DNA of 64,000 nt, taken from contig CAVPOO010000007.1 in the NCBI GenBank assembly GCA_963707015.1, forward strand, positions 310,001 to 374,000, read 5' to 3'. Under the pieces are notes generated by a model that saw nothing but the letters and a program-made list of their open reading frames with translations, ran no database searches and had not been told where the DNA came from. The position numbers and the translations under genes were made by a program. Each line of letters begins with the position of its first letter. The first letter of the stretch is position 1. Source of the stretch: CAVPOO01 sp963707015. Its GTDB lineage: Bacteria; Pseudomonadota; Gammaproteobacteria; Thiohalobacterales; Thiohalobacteraceae. Shown here piece after piece: positions 37,947 through 46,955 of this stretch.

Positions 37947-40412
37947 ATGCGGACTCTCGGCTATCTGCTTTCGTTCGGCCTGCTGGTCCTGTCGCTGGGA
38001 GGGCTCGGGCACTGGGCCTGGCGAACACTGGACAAGAACGAACTGGCAGCCTATTTATCCGGCCGCATCGAAAAGGCCCGCCCCAGCAGCGCGTATCTGC
38101 CCTATGCAGACAGATGGCTCGAGTTTCCGTTGAGCGGCAAGGGCAGCAACGTTCATATCATCAGCAACGCCAGCGTGCACCGCTCAGCGTCGTTCAGCGA
38201 GGACGTGATCTGGTGGTACGCATTTCGCTACCAGCTGCTCGACAGCAAAGGCGAACTTCTGCACGAAGGCGACTACCATCATCGAACGCGCGTCACGCGT
38301 TACCATGACCCAAGACATGACCGGGTGGTAACGCGCACCTTCCTGCTCGACCCGCTTGTTGTACCCACCGACAGCAGACTGATGGTGGTCCCGATCCGGG
38401 ACCACCAGCGCCGTCCGGCCCGCCTGCGCCTGCGGGTCAGCCAGACCGACGCGGCGCTGAGGGATGTCATGTTCCGGGTATATGAGCAGGAATCGCTGGC
38501 CGCCCATAAGCTCGCCTACCGCTGGCAGCGCTTGAGTGAGCCGCAGAAGGAACTGCTGGCGCGCGGCAACATCTATGGCGCTGATCTGCTGCGGGGTGCA
38601 GAGAAGTCAAATCTGTTGAGTCAGCGCTGGCGCCCCGCAGGTCCTGCGGGGATCGAGCACAGCGGTTACCGCACCCGCAAGCTCTATGTCCTGCAGGAAA
38701 CCCTGGGGGAGCCTGTCGATGAGCAAGCAATCCCCTACGGCCTGTATGTTGACCGCAACACCAATGGCGTGATTCCGCTGCCGGAAGGACCTGCGACGAT
38801 CCATCTGCAATGGCTGGCGGTCGACAAGCCCGGGTCCGCCCCTGCCGGCGAGCAGATCCTGCTGCGCTGGTACGGCAGAAACCTGGGGCAACGATCGGAA
38901 ACCCGGGTGGCATTCACGGCCCCGGAAGGTCAGCTGGAAGCGGAGTTTGCAGAAGGCCTGCTCGAGGTGGTTTCCGAACAGCCGATCGTCCTACGAGCCT
39001 TCGCGGCTGACAATGACACCACCCAGGAGATCACACCGGAACCTCTGCGACTGCGGGCCTATTACCCGGATAGCTCGCTGCCGGTAACCTTTCTGGTCGA
39101 TCACGTGGGACAACAGGCGACCCCGGTCCGGATCGATGTGCGCGCGGTGCTTTCCCCGACCGCGGCAACAGCCGAGGAAACTGCGGGGGAAACTGCGCAC
39201 TACGAGATCCTGGACCGCAACGGCAAGGTGATATCCTCGGGGACTCTGCAGCCGGATCTGACGCCATCCCGCTATGAGCGGTTGTCCTCGACCGAGCACG
39301 ACGTCCGACTGTCGGAGCCCGCCCACCATTACTTTCTGTTTGACCACGACGTCGCGGCGATCCGCCTTCACGCTTCCGGCAGGCTGCTGATGACCGCCTA
39401 CTCGCGCCCCCTTGACCTGGTGCGCGAACTGCACCTGCCGGAAGACGTCTTTGGCATGAAACGCGAAGACCGACAGCCCGCGTGGTTCGTGCTGCGGCCT
39501 GCCAATGAACAGGAGCTGCTGATGAATCTGCGCAGCGAACATGTTGTGTTGCAGGACCGCCCGCCCACCGATGATCCGCAGCTGCTGGCCGGACAGTATG
39601 ACTGGGAGGAATACCAGCCGGATGGCCCGTGGCGGGGCCGCTATCTGCTGATTCCGCGCGAGGCCGATCTGCCGGTACATGACGAGGCGCGCGTGGCGCT
39701 TTACCACGAACTGCCCGCAAACCATGACGTCACGGCGGTCCTGCGCGACTTTGCCGGCCATCGTGAACTGCGACCTACCCTGATCTTTGAGCGCGAGTCA
39801 GAACAGCCGGCATCAGTGAGCCTGCTGGTCGATGGAAGTCCGGTCTATGAGACAAGCATCATTGGTCGGCGTGGCGAGCTCCGCCTGCCGGTCGTTGCCG
39901 CAGGCCAGCGCCGGATCCTGATCCGGAGTTCGGCGGCGACACGCTGGTTCATGAACTTCCTGGACACCGATGGGCCGGCGTTCTTGCGCAGGCTGGCGCT
40001 GCAGATCGATTCGGGCGGACTCGAGTTTCACTACCTCAAGCGCTCGCCAGACCAGGAGGTTCTGACCGCGCGACTTTACCAGTCGGGAAAGCAACGCATG
40101 CGCCTGCGGGTTGACATCGACCACCTGCCGGACAGCCGGCTCGTACCGGCCGGCGACTGGACCTTTATTCAGCGCACCTATGACTTGCGCCCGGAAGACA
40201 ACAGCCGGGTCAGCGTCCTGAATACCCGCGCGGCAACAGTGGACGGTGGCCAGCGGTTCTTCCTGCCACTCGGCAGTGACCTGCCGCCAGGCAGCTATCG
40301 GATTCGTATCAGGCCACTGCAGGACGCGAACGGCTATCTCGTGCTGTATCGACTGGTCCCCGGTCAACAGATGGTGCGGGCGTTTCTTCGCGAGCATGCC
40401 TATGTGGACTGA
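37947..40412 (+). CDS. Membrane-anchored beta-rich periplasmic protein, unknown family
   Basis: This 821-residue protein has a single N-terminal membrane segment (LGYLLSFGLLVLSLGGLGHWAW, about 4-25) and no others; the rest is predicted periplasmic and dominated by beta strands and immunoglobulin-like stretches. There are no catalytic motifs I recognise. A GGAGG ribosome site sits in the end of the upstream gene, two bases before this ATG. Its place between the PgsC-like protein and a secreted hydrolase suggests a periplasmic scaffold that links inner-membrane synthesis to outer-membrane export. Its own family is unknown to me. Confidence 0.6.
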   Translation: MRTLGYLLSFGLLVLSLGGLGHWAWRTLDKNELAAYLSGRIEKARPSSAYLPYADRWLEFPLSGKGSNVHIISNASVHRSASFSEDVIWWYAFRYQLLDSKGELLHEGDYHHRTRVTRYHDPRHDRVVTRTFLLDPLVVPTDSRLMVVPIRDHQRRPARLRLRVSQTDAALRDVMFRVYEQESLAAHKLAYRWQRLSEPQKELLARGNIYGADLLRGAEKSNLLSQRWRPAGPAGIEHSGYRTRKLYVLQETLGEPVDEQAIPYGLYVDRNTNGVIPLPEGPATIHLQWLAVDKPGSAPAGEQILLRWYGRNLGQRSETRVAFTAPEGQLEAEFAEGLLEVVSEQPIVLRAFAADNDTTQEITPEPLRLRAYYPDSSLPVTFLVDHVGQQATPVRIDVRAVLSPTAATAEETAGETAHYEILDRNGKVISSGTLQPDLTPSRYERLSSTEHDVRLSEPAHHYFLFDHDVAAIRLHASGRLLMTAYSRPLDLVRELHLPEDVFGMKREDRQPAWFVLRPANEQELLMNLRSEHVVLQDRPPTDDPQLLAGQYDWEEYQPDGPWRGRYLLIPREADLPVHDEARVALYHELPANHDVTAVLRDFAGHRELRPTLIFERESEQPASVSLLVDGSPVYETSIIGRRGELRLPVVAAGQRRILIRSSAATRWFMNFLDTDGPAFLRRLALQIDSGGLEFHYLKRSPDQEVLTARLYQSGKQRMRLRVDIDHLPDSRLVPAGDWTFIQRTYDLRPEDNSRVSVLNTRAATVDGGQRFFLPLGSDLPPGSYRIRIRPLQDANGYLVLYRLVPGQQMVRAFLREHAYVD

Positions 40413-41313
40413 GCCGATACGCCTGTGGCTTGCCGCCCTGCCCTGCTGTCTTTCACTCGCGCTCCCGCTGCAGGGCGCTGAAACGGCCGCACTGGAAGAG
40501 CTGGTGGCGGCGCGCCGATGCGCTACCTACACGCCTGCGTCCATGGCCGAGCTGCAGCGCGCCGAAGCTGCCTTCAGGGATCTGCTGCAGCGACGTGAAG
40601 AAGCGCCAGCGACCCCAGACAGTGCCTGGAAAGACCTGGGTTTTGAGACCCTGCGCGTCACCGACAACGGGGTGACGTGGCAGGTCCTGCGGGAAGCCCG
40701 CGGCCACTGCCGGGGACAAGGCCTGTACCTGATTCGGGAGGGCGCCGCGCCCGAACTGATGCTCCAGGTTCCGCATGGCTACCACGACCTGCATACCGAT
40801 GAGATTGCGCTGCGGCTCGCCAGGACTCCGGTGCGTGCGCTCGCCTTCAACAGCGTGCCACGACGTTATTCGCGGCGCGGCGAGACGCGCGATGCCGACC
40901 TCGCCCAGCGTGAAGACAGTTTCTTCGTGGCGTTGACGCGGGCGTTCGCCGCCACGTTTCCCACCGGCCGCATCGTACAGTTGCATGGCTTTAGCCGGGA
41001 AAAACGCACAACGCCGGCGGGTGCCGGGGCTGCCGTCATTGTGAGTGCCGGCACCCGCTGGCCGTCACCAGGAACAGAGGCCGTTGCGGCCTGCCTGCAG
41101 GCCCAGGTCGACGCCCCGGTACGACTCTACCCGCGCGATGTCCGGGAGCTGGGGGGCACAGGTAACCTGCAGGGCCGGATTCTTCGCGGGCAGGCGCACA
41201 GCGGGTTTGTGCATGTGGAATTGAGTCGCGCGATGCGGGAGCGCTTGCAGCGTGAGGACACACTGTCCGCGCGCTTCGCCCGCTGCCTGTCGAGCGGGAT
41301 GGACACACCATGA
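40396..41313 (+). CDS. Secreted amidohydrolase-like enzyme, putative poly-glutamate hydrolase
   Basis: A 305-residue protein with a signal peptide (about 1-26). The core reads LMLQVPHGYHDLHTDEIA (121-138), RIVQLHGF (192-199) and GFVHVELSRAMRERL (270-284). The spaced His/Glu residues (H127, H130, H133, H197, H273, E275) resemble the zinc site of the N-formylglutamate amidohydrolase / poly-gamma-glutamate hydrolase (PghP) fold. It overlaps the previous gene by 17 bases and the next by ATGA. In a PgsB/PgsC locus such an enzyme would trim or release the polymer in the periplasm. The substrate is inferred, not shown. Confidence 0.6.
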   Translation: MPMWTEPIRLWLAALPCCLSLALPLQGAETAALEELVAARRCATYTPASMAELQRAEAAFRDLLQRREEAPATPDSAWKDLGFETLRVTDNGVTWQVLREARGHCRGQGLYLIREGAAPELMLQVPHGYHDLHTDEIALRLARTPVRALAFNSVPRRYSRRGETRDADLAQREDSFFVALTRAFAATFPTGRIVQLHGFSREKRTTPAGAGAAVIVSAGTRWPSPGTEAVAACLQAQVDAPVRLYPRDVRELGGTGNLQGRILRGQAHSGFVHVELSRAMRERLQREDTLSARFARCLSSGMDTP

Positions 41314-44300
41314 ACCGGGTTCGTTCCGCATCGCTGCTCGGCTCCGCATTATTCTGGGCATGCTCACCCTGGCTGTGCGCAGAGCTGGATCCCGTCCGCT
41401 ATCCGTGGCTGGCGCAGCAGGCCCAGATCCTGCACTGGGACAACGTTGAGGGCGCGCCGGGCTGGCTTGACGGGGCGGTGCCCCGCTACCGTCGTGAACA
41501 TGATCTGCATCTGGTGGAACTGCAGCCCGGGGCTGTTGTGCGCATGCGCCTGCCCGCCGGGGAACAGCTGCGAGTGCTGCGCCCGGATGCCAAGCTTGCC
41601 CCGGAGGATGTTGAGATCACCTGGTCAAACGGGACGGGACTGCATGTCACGGCCCCCGTGCGCGCGTCGGACGACGGACATTCCCTGTTTGCAGAGGGTA
41701 ACGCCTGGACCGAGGGCGTGGTACGTATCGTACGTCCCCCGGACTCGAAGGAGCCGATCCGTGTGGCACTGTTCAACTCGCGGCGCCCCGCGGCGGTTGA
41801 GCCGGTCAGCTACACCGAACAGCTTGCGCTACCCGCGGGTGTGCCGCGTGTGCGCCCGGCGGACCGGGAACGCAGGTACAGCTACTGGAAGGTAGACGCC
41901 GGCGAGTCCGTCGAGGTAATCGTGCGTGGTGCCACCCGCGTCAAGCTGGAGACCCGCTTCGTGTTTCCGGCCGGCGGCGATGTCCCGCGCCAGGGTTACC
42001 GTGTCTACGTCCTTCTGGATGACAAACCCTGGCGGACACTCGAATTCGAAACCGTGTTACAGACGTCAGACGCGGTCCCCGTGGACGGCTGTATCCGTCC
42101 GCTTGGCTACCCTGAGAGCGGGTATCTGGACGTTCCGGAGGGTGACCACCGCCTCGAGCTGCACGTCGATACGCCCCTGTACCTGCGCCTGCTTGCCCGA
42201 CAGACACCCGACGAGTATCTGTGGAACGGCAACCGGCCACGCCACGACGACCCGCTCCGGGATGGCGCGGAGCAGCACCGGTCGTCGGGTTCGGTCTGGA
42301 GTCTGGACCCCGGCGAGGTGGCAGCGGCAGTCGAAACGGCTGGCGCGCCAGGTCCGTCGCGTCAGCGGTCAATCATGCGCCTGTTGCAGGATAACGGCCG
42401 CCGCGGTGGCGGGTTGCTGGGCAGCGAACGGCTCCGTGCCTGGGCCCTGAGCTATCCCAACGACGGCGAGGCGCGGGTGCTCGCCGAACGGGCGCGAGGA
42501 CTGCACACCTTCTATCGCGACCTTCTGCCGTCTGAACGCAAGACACCTGCCATTCAGCAGTTCGCCTGGTTTCAGACTCCCCGGATACGCACCCCTGGGG
42601 ACCGCACCGTCGTGCCGCAGGCTTATGCGCAGGCCCTCGCCTCCCAGCTGGCGGGCGGGCACTTTCTGGAGGTGCCTGTCGGCGCCGAAGCGCCGCACGA
42701 GTTTCTGCTGCCGGATCGCGAAGCACCCTCACAGCTGCGGATCAGCGTCGACCGCACCAGCGTGACGCTACCAGCGCGGATTTACGTGCAGTACGACAGT
42801 GAGCCGCCCTGGAAATTGACGGCATTCGGCGAGACGGATCTGCCCCGCACGGCGTTACGCCCGGGCCGTGCTGAGGCGGCGTTGGCGGTACTGGACCATA
42901 ACCACGGTGCGCGCGGGCTGACCCTCGCCGGCCCTTCGGCGCAGCGGCGGACAGCGGCCCCCCTGCTGGAGGTGGGCCTGCTCGAGCTGCCGTTACCGCA
43001 AGACACACGACGGGTCAGAATCTGGCGCGAAGAGCAGGCCGGTGCCCCGCTGCGGATGGCGGTCCAGTACCGCGCGAGCAACTACTACCGGGCGTCGGAG
43101 ACCGGCTACCTGGCGCTGCTCGAGACCCTGGGTCCGGGCAGGGTGTACGAAGCGTTTCGCCAGGCCCTGGCGACGGGGCCTGGCCCCGTCGCGGCAACCC
43201 AGGCCAGTTCGTCTGCCAGCCTGAACCTTGCGACCCCCGAACAGCAGGACTCGGCACATGACCTGCACAATCAGTGGCTGCCGCTGCTGCGGTTGCTGTC
43301 CTCGCGGCGTGACCGCTTCATTGCAACGGTGCACGTGCCTTCCGACACACAGGGGCCCGGCGAGGCCCTGACTGAATCGCACATCGATGCGCTGCGGCAG
43401 ACAGCCGAACGTGCCGGGCAGGCGGGCGACTGGCTGGCGGCTCTGGAGGCCTGGAGTGCCGTCTGGCGGGGCGCCACCGGAGCGACCCGGGACCAGGCGG
43501 CGCTGGCGCGCGCCGAGGCACTGGAGCACCTCGGAGAAGCCTATCTCGCCGAGCAGCAGTTGCGCGCCCACTTACTGGGGAGCAGCGACGACCGTCTGCG
43601 TGAGCAGGCCCTGGCCAGGCTGCTGGCACGTTACGAGCGCGCCGGCGATGGCGAGGCTCGCCTGACCCTGCTCGCCACGGCCGCGCTACGGGCGCCGGAC
43701 GCGACACACCTGCGCGCCCTGGCGGAGGCCCTGCTGGCACTCGGCCAGACGCGGTTCGCCCTGCAGGTCGCTCTGGCATTGCCAGCCGCGGAACGGCCCC
43801 GCAAGCTCCTGCTTCAAGCCAGTTACGAGGAAGGCTGGTGGACCCTGTTCGATACCACGCTCTCGGGTATCGCCGATCCCCGGCAGCGCCGCTGGTGGGA
43901 GGGCCTGCGGGCCCAGGCCAGCGGAGACTATGCAGCGGCCCTGTCGGACTGGTCCGAGGCAGGCGGGTGGGCGGCAGCCGAGCGTGAACAGCTGCAACGC
44001 GGCCTCGCAATACGGGCGCAGCTGACCGCGCCAGAGCCTGCCGTCCGGCAGCGCGCCATTCTCGGCTGGGAGAACTGGCAGGCCGACCACCCCGGTCCTC
44101 ACAGGTGGGAGAACGCGCCCCAGCTGATCAGGCGTTATGCCGGTGGCGAGACCCTCCATGTTCTGGAGCAGGATCTGTCCCTCAGCGCCTTTCGAGCCAC
44201 GGCGCAACAGCCGGTAACCCTCCAGGTCTACGGCCCCGTGCGTCTGCGCGTCTCCACCCGGCCCTTGCATCCGGCCGGGGCAGCAGCCGCCCTCAACGAC

Positions 44301-46955
44301 TGGGTGAGCCTGCGCGACGCCGAACAACTGCGGGTCTTTCCGATCAGCGAAAACCGGCCTTCACCCGGCCTGCAACTGGTCGGACGTGAGCAGCTGCAAC
44401 CGGGGCGCGCCGTCGAGTTCGACTACCAGGTCACGGCCGGGCTGCACGAAATCGAGATTGCGCCGGAGCAGGGCCCGGTGCTGGTGCAGGTGGCCACCTG
44501 GCGACCCACGCTGCCCCTGGCCATTCTGCCAACCCTGTCCCCCGATACCGTGCGCGCCGCCCTGGAGGGTCGCCTGGGCGTGGCGGATACGCGCGCCTCC
44601 CGGCGGACCACCGGTACCGCCATCGAGTTCGTGCCGCAGTGTGGGAAGCTGATGACGATTGCAGGTGATGAACTGGCAAGCCCTCTACCCGCCGTGGCGA
44701 CGACTGGCGAGCACGCGCACACTGGGTTCCGGGAGCTTGCACTACTTCGCGAGGCGCCGTGGTACATGCCCCACGGCTTAGCGGATCAGAAGGTTGACCC
44801 GCCGGAGCCGCCCGCTGCGTACCGAGCCGGGTCGGCGGCACAACCTGCCCCCGGGGGCATACTCGTTGCCGCGCTGGAATCGGAGTACTACCAGGTCAGG
44901 CCCGATGACACCCTGTCGTCCATCGGCCTGCAGTACGGACAGGATTTCCGGCAGATCGCGACCACGAATGGAATCGGCCCACCCTACATCATCCGTGTCG
45001 GCCAGCGCCTGCGTGTCGAACCGGCCGCGATACCGCAGCCGACACCGCGCCCTGATTCCACGCTGGATGCCTGGGCAATCGAACGGATGCAGCAAATCCT
45101 GTGGGTCGCCGAGCACGATGCCTCGCAACTCCCCGCCATGCTGGCCAGTGCCGAGGAACTCTTTCAGCACTATCCGGATGTGCCTGGCCTGCAGCCCATG
45201 CTGGGGCGCTTGCGGCGCGCGGCCAGCTGGGAGCTTGTTCCGGCGGTGCAACAAAGTGCGGGCGTGCGTGTCGTGACGGTGTCGGGATGGCAACCGGAGC
45301 ACCCTGCCACGCGCGCGAGGAAGGCCCTGTTACCGCCACTCAGCGACGGTGAACAACTGGTCTCGGGATTCGAGACACTGGTACTCGCGGTTGCCCAGCC
45401 CACGGCCAGCCAGTTCCAGTTGGGACTGACGGTGGAGGAACTTGCCGCCGTGCCGCCCCAGCCGGTGACTGTCGTGGTACAACTCGATGACCAGCCCGAA
45501 CGCACGGTCCTGCTCACCCCGCAAACCCCGCGTCAGACCCTGCCGTGGACAATTCCCGGAGGCAAGCACCTGTTGCGCGTCCATATTGAGCAACCGGTGC
45601 TGGGTCAGTTCCTGCGAGTCGCTGTACAGGAAGGCGACGGCGTGCACAGCAGCGCTTTCATCGCGCCGCCGGCGAAACGCTCGTACCACATCGCAACACG
45701 CGAAGAACCTGTTGTGGCTTATCTGGAGGGCCCCACCCGGCTGCGCATCGATGAACTGCACGAGGGGCGGACAGCCTACCGCTACACGAACCTCGGGCCT
45801 GGCTGGCACCCGGTCACACTCGAGGTGAGGCCCGGTCAGGAGGAAGCCCTGTTTCGCATTCACCGCCAGACGCTCACCGAGGAGCGGCTGCAGGTGCCGC
45901 CCCGGGCGCCGCACGGGGAGATGGCAACGGTTCCGGCACCAGCCGGGCGCCTGTCTGCAGCGGCCAGCCAGACCGGGGTACCGAGCGACTGGTTTTCTCC
46001 GGGCGGCCAGGAAGACGGAACCTGGACGCTGGCCACGGCACTGGTCAGTCGCCGCAATCTGGACGAAGACCGCAGCGAGGTCAGCGATGCCGAGCGCTTC
46101 GCCGAGTTTGGCGTCACTCACCGCTACTTCGCGTCCCACTACCGGACCTATTTCCGCACCGACCTGCTGACACGCCTGCGGGAGGATGGCGGGCCGACGC
46201 TTGGGGCACGGGAATGGATTGATGTTCGCCGACCCGACTGGCCGGTCGATGTCGCACTGCGCGCCAGCCTCTATGCACAGCAGCCCGACCAGAACACGGG
46301 TACCGAGTGGGCCACAACCCTGCGCGGGGAAGCATCGCGCCTGCTTGAGCTGACCCCCAGGATGGCCCATCGCCCGGAAGTCAGTGTCTTCCAGCGCTGG
46401 CAGAGCCTGGATGAGAACCTGCAGGGACATCCGGAACGCGTCGATCAGGACCTGTTCACCCAATACAAGAAAGACCATCCGCGCGGCCTCGGCCTGGGCG
46501 ATACCCTGTCCTACCACCCCTGGCTGGATACGCTCTGGTTCACCTCTCTCGAACTGGTCAGCAATATGGATCTCAATCCGTTTGACCCGGACCATGCGGG
46601 TATCAAGCTCGGGGCCAGGCAGCTCATCGGAGACTGGCAGGTAGGCGCCGAGTACCTCGGACGCCGGTATTTCGCCGACGCGGATCGCGACGAGGCACTC
46701 AGCCGGCACCGACTTCAGGTGGCACTCGACTGGCTGGGGTGGCAGTCGGCCAGAAGCGGCTGGCATGGCCGCGTCAAGGTCGACTGGGACAGTGCGTCCG
46801 GGCATTTCTCGGGGCTGATGTCGCTCGCCTGGAACTGGGCAAACGGTCGCTTCTACCGGGACTTTCGCCCCGGCGAAACCGGTTTTCTCCAGCTGCGCAG
46901 GCGCCGGCTGCAGGAGCAGCTTTTCGCCACACCGCGTGGAGGCAGCCGTGGCTAA
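41310..46955 (+). CDS. Very large exported protein with LysM and possible outer-membrane barrel
   Basis: The 1881-residue product begins with a signal peptide ending WLCA. Residues to about 690 are beta-rich repeats of unknown family; about 690-910 is an alanine-rich helical-repeat region resembling TPR (LAALEAWSAVWRG, RAEALEHLGEAYLAEQQL); about 1190-1235 is a LysM domain (YYQVRPDDTLSSIGLQYGQ ... RVGQRLRV) for peptidoglycan. The last 320 residues show alternating strands (LATALVSRRNLDEDRSE, YFRTDLLTRLRED, FTSLELVSNM) and look like a small beta-barrel. A periplasm-spanning protein with a barrel end would suit polymer export, as PgaA, BcsC and similar proteins do. It overlaps the genes on both sides. 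Confidence 0.6.
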   Translation: MNRVRSASLLGSALFWACSPWLCAELDPVRYPWLAQQAQILHWDNVEGAPGWLDGAVPRYRREHDLHLVELQPGAVVRMRLPAGEQLRVLRPDAKLAPEDVEITWSNGTGLHVTAPVRASDDGHSLFAEGNAWTEGVVRIVRPPDSKEPIRVALFNSRRPAAVEPVSYTEQLALPAGVPRVRPADRERRYSYWKVDAGESVEVIVRGATRVKLETRFVFPAGGDVPRQGYRVYVLLDDKPWRTLEFETVLQTSDAVPVDGCIRPLGYPESGYLDVPEGDHRLELHVDTPLYLRLLARQTPDEYLWNGNRPRHDDPLRDGAEQHRSSGSVWSLDPGEVAAAVETAGAPGPSRQRSIMRLLQDNGRRGGGLLGSERLRAWALSYPNDGEARVLAERARGLHTFYRDLLPSERKTPAIQQFAWFQTPRIRTPGDRTVVPQAYAQALASQLAGGHFLEVPVGAEAPHEFLLPDREAPSQLRISVDRTSVTLPARIYVQYDSEPPWKLTAFGETDLPRTALRPGRAEAALAVLDHNHGARGLTLAGPSAQRRTAAPLLEVGLLELPLPQDTRRVRIWREEQAGAPLRMAVQYRASNYYRASETGYLALLETLGPGRVYEAFRQALATGPGPVAATQASSSASLNLATPEQQDSAHDLHNQWLPLLRLLSSRRDRFIATVHVPSDTQGPGEALTESHIDALRQTAERAGQAGDWLAALEAWSAVWRGATGATRDQAALARAEALEHLGEAYLAEQQLRAHLLGSSDDRLREQALARLLARYERAGDGEARLTLLATAALRAPDATHLRALAEALLALGQTRFALQVALALPAAERPRKLLLQASYEEGWWTLFDTTLSGIADPRQRRWWEGLRAQASGDYAAALSDWSEAGGWAAAEREQLQRGLAIRAQLTAPEPAVRQRAILGWENWQADHPGPHRWENAPQLIRRYAGGETLHVLEQDLSLSAFRATAQQPVTLQVYGPVRLRVSTRPLHPAGAAAALNDWVSLRDAEQLRVFPISENRPSPGLQLVGREQLQPGRAVEFDYQVTAGLHEIEIAPEQGPVLVQVATWRPTLPLAILPTLSPDTVRAALEGRLGVADTRASRRTTGTAIEFVPQCGKLMTIAGDELASPLPAVATTGEHAHTGFRELALLREAPWYMPHGLADQKVDPPEPPAAYRAGSAAQPAPGGILVAALESEYYQVRPDDTLSSIGLQYGQDFRQIATTNGIGPPYIIRVGQRLRVEPAAIPQPTPRPDSTLDAWAIERMQQILWVAEHDASQLPAMLASAEELFQHYPDVPGLQPMLGRLRRAASWELVPAVQQSAGVRVVTVSGWQPEHPATRARKALLPPLSDGEQLVSGFETLVLAVAQPTASQFQLGLTVEELAAVPPQPVTVVVQLDDQPERTVLLTPQTPRQTLPWTIPGGKHLLRVHIEQPVLGQFLRVAVQEGDGVHSSAFIAPPAKRSYHIATREEPVVAYLEGPTRLRIDELHEGRTAYRYTNLGPGWHPVTLEVRPGQEEALFRIHRQTLTEERLQVPPRAPHGEMATVPAPAGRLSAAASQTGVPSDWFSPGGQEDGTWTLATALVSRRNLDEDRSEVSDAERFAEFGVTHRYFASHYRTYFRTDLLTRLREDGGPTLGAREWIDVRRPDWPVDVALRASLYAQQPDQNTGTEWATTLRGEASRLLELTPRMAHRPEVSVFQRWQSLDENLQGHPERVDQDLFTQYKKDHPRGLGLGDTLSYHPWLDTLWFTSLELVSNMDLNPFDPDHAGIKLGARQLIGDWQVGAEYLGRRYFADADRDEALSRHRLQVALDWLGWQSARSGWHGRVKVDWDSASGHFSGLMSLAWNWANGRFYRDFRPGETGFLQLRRRRLQEQLFATPRGGSRG

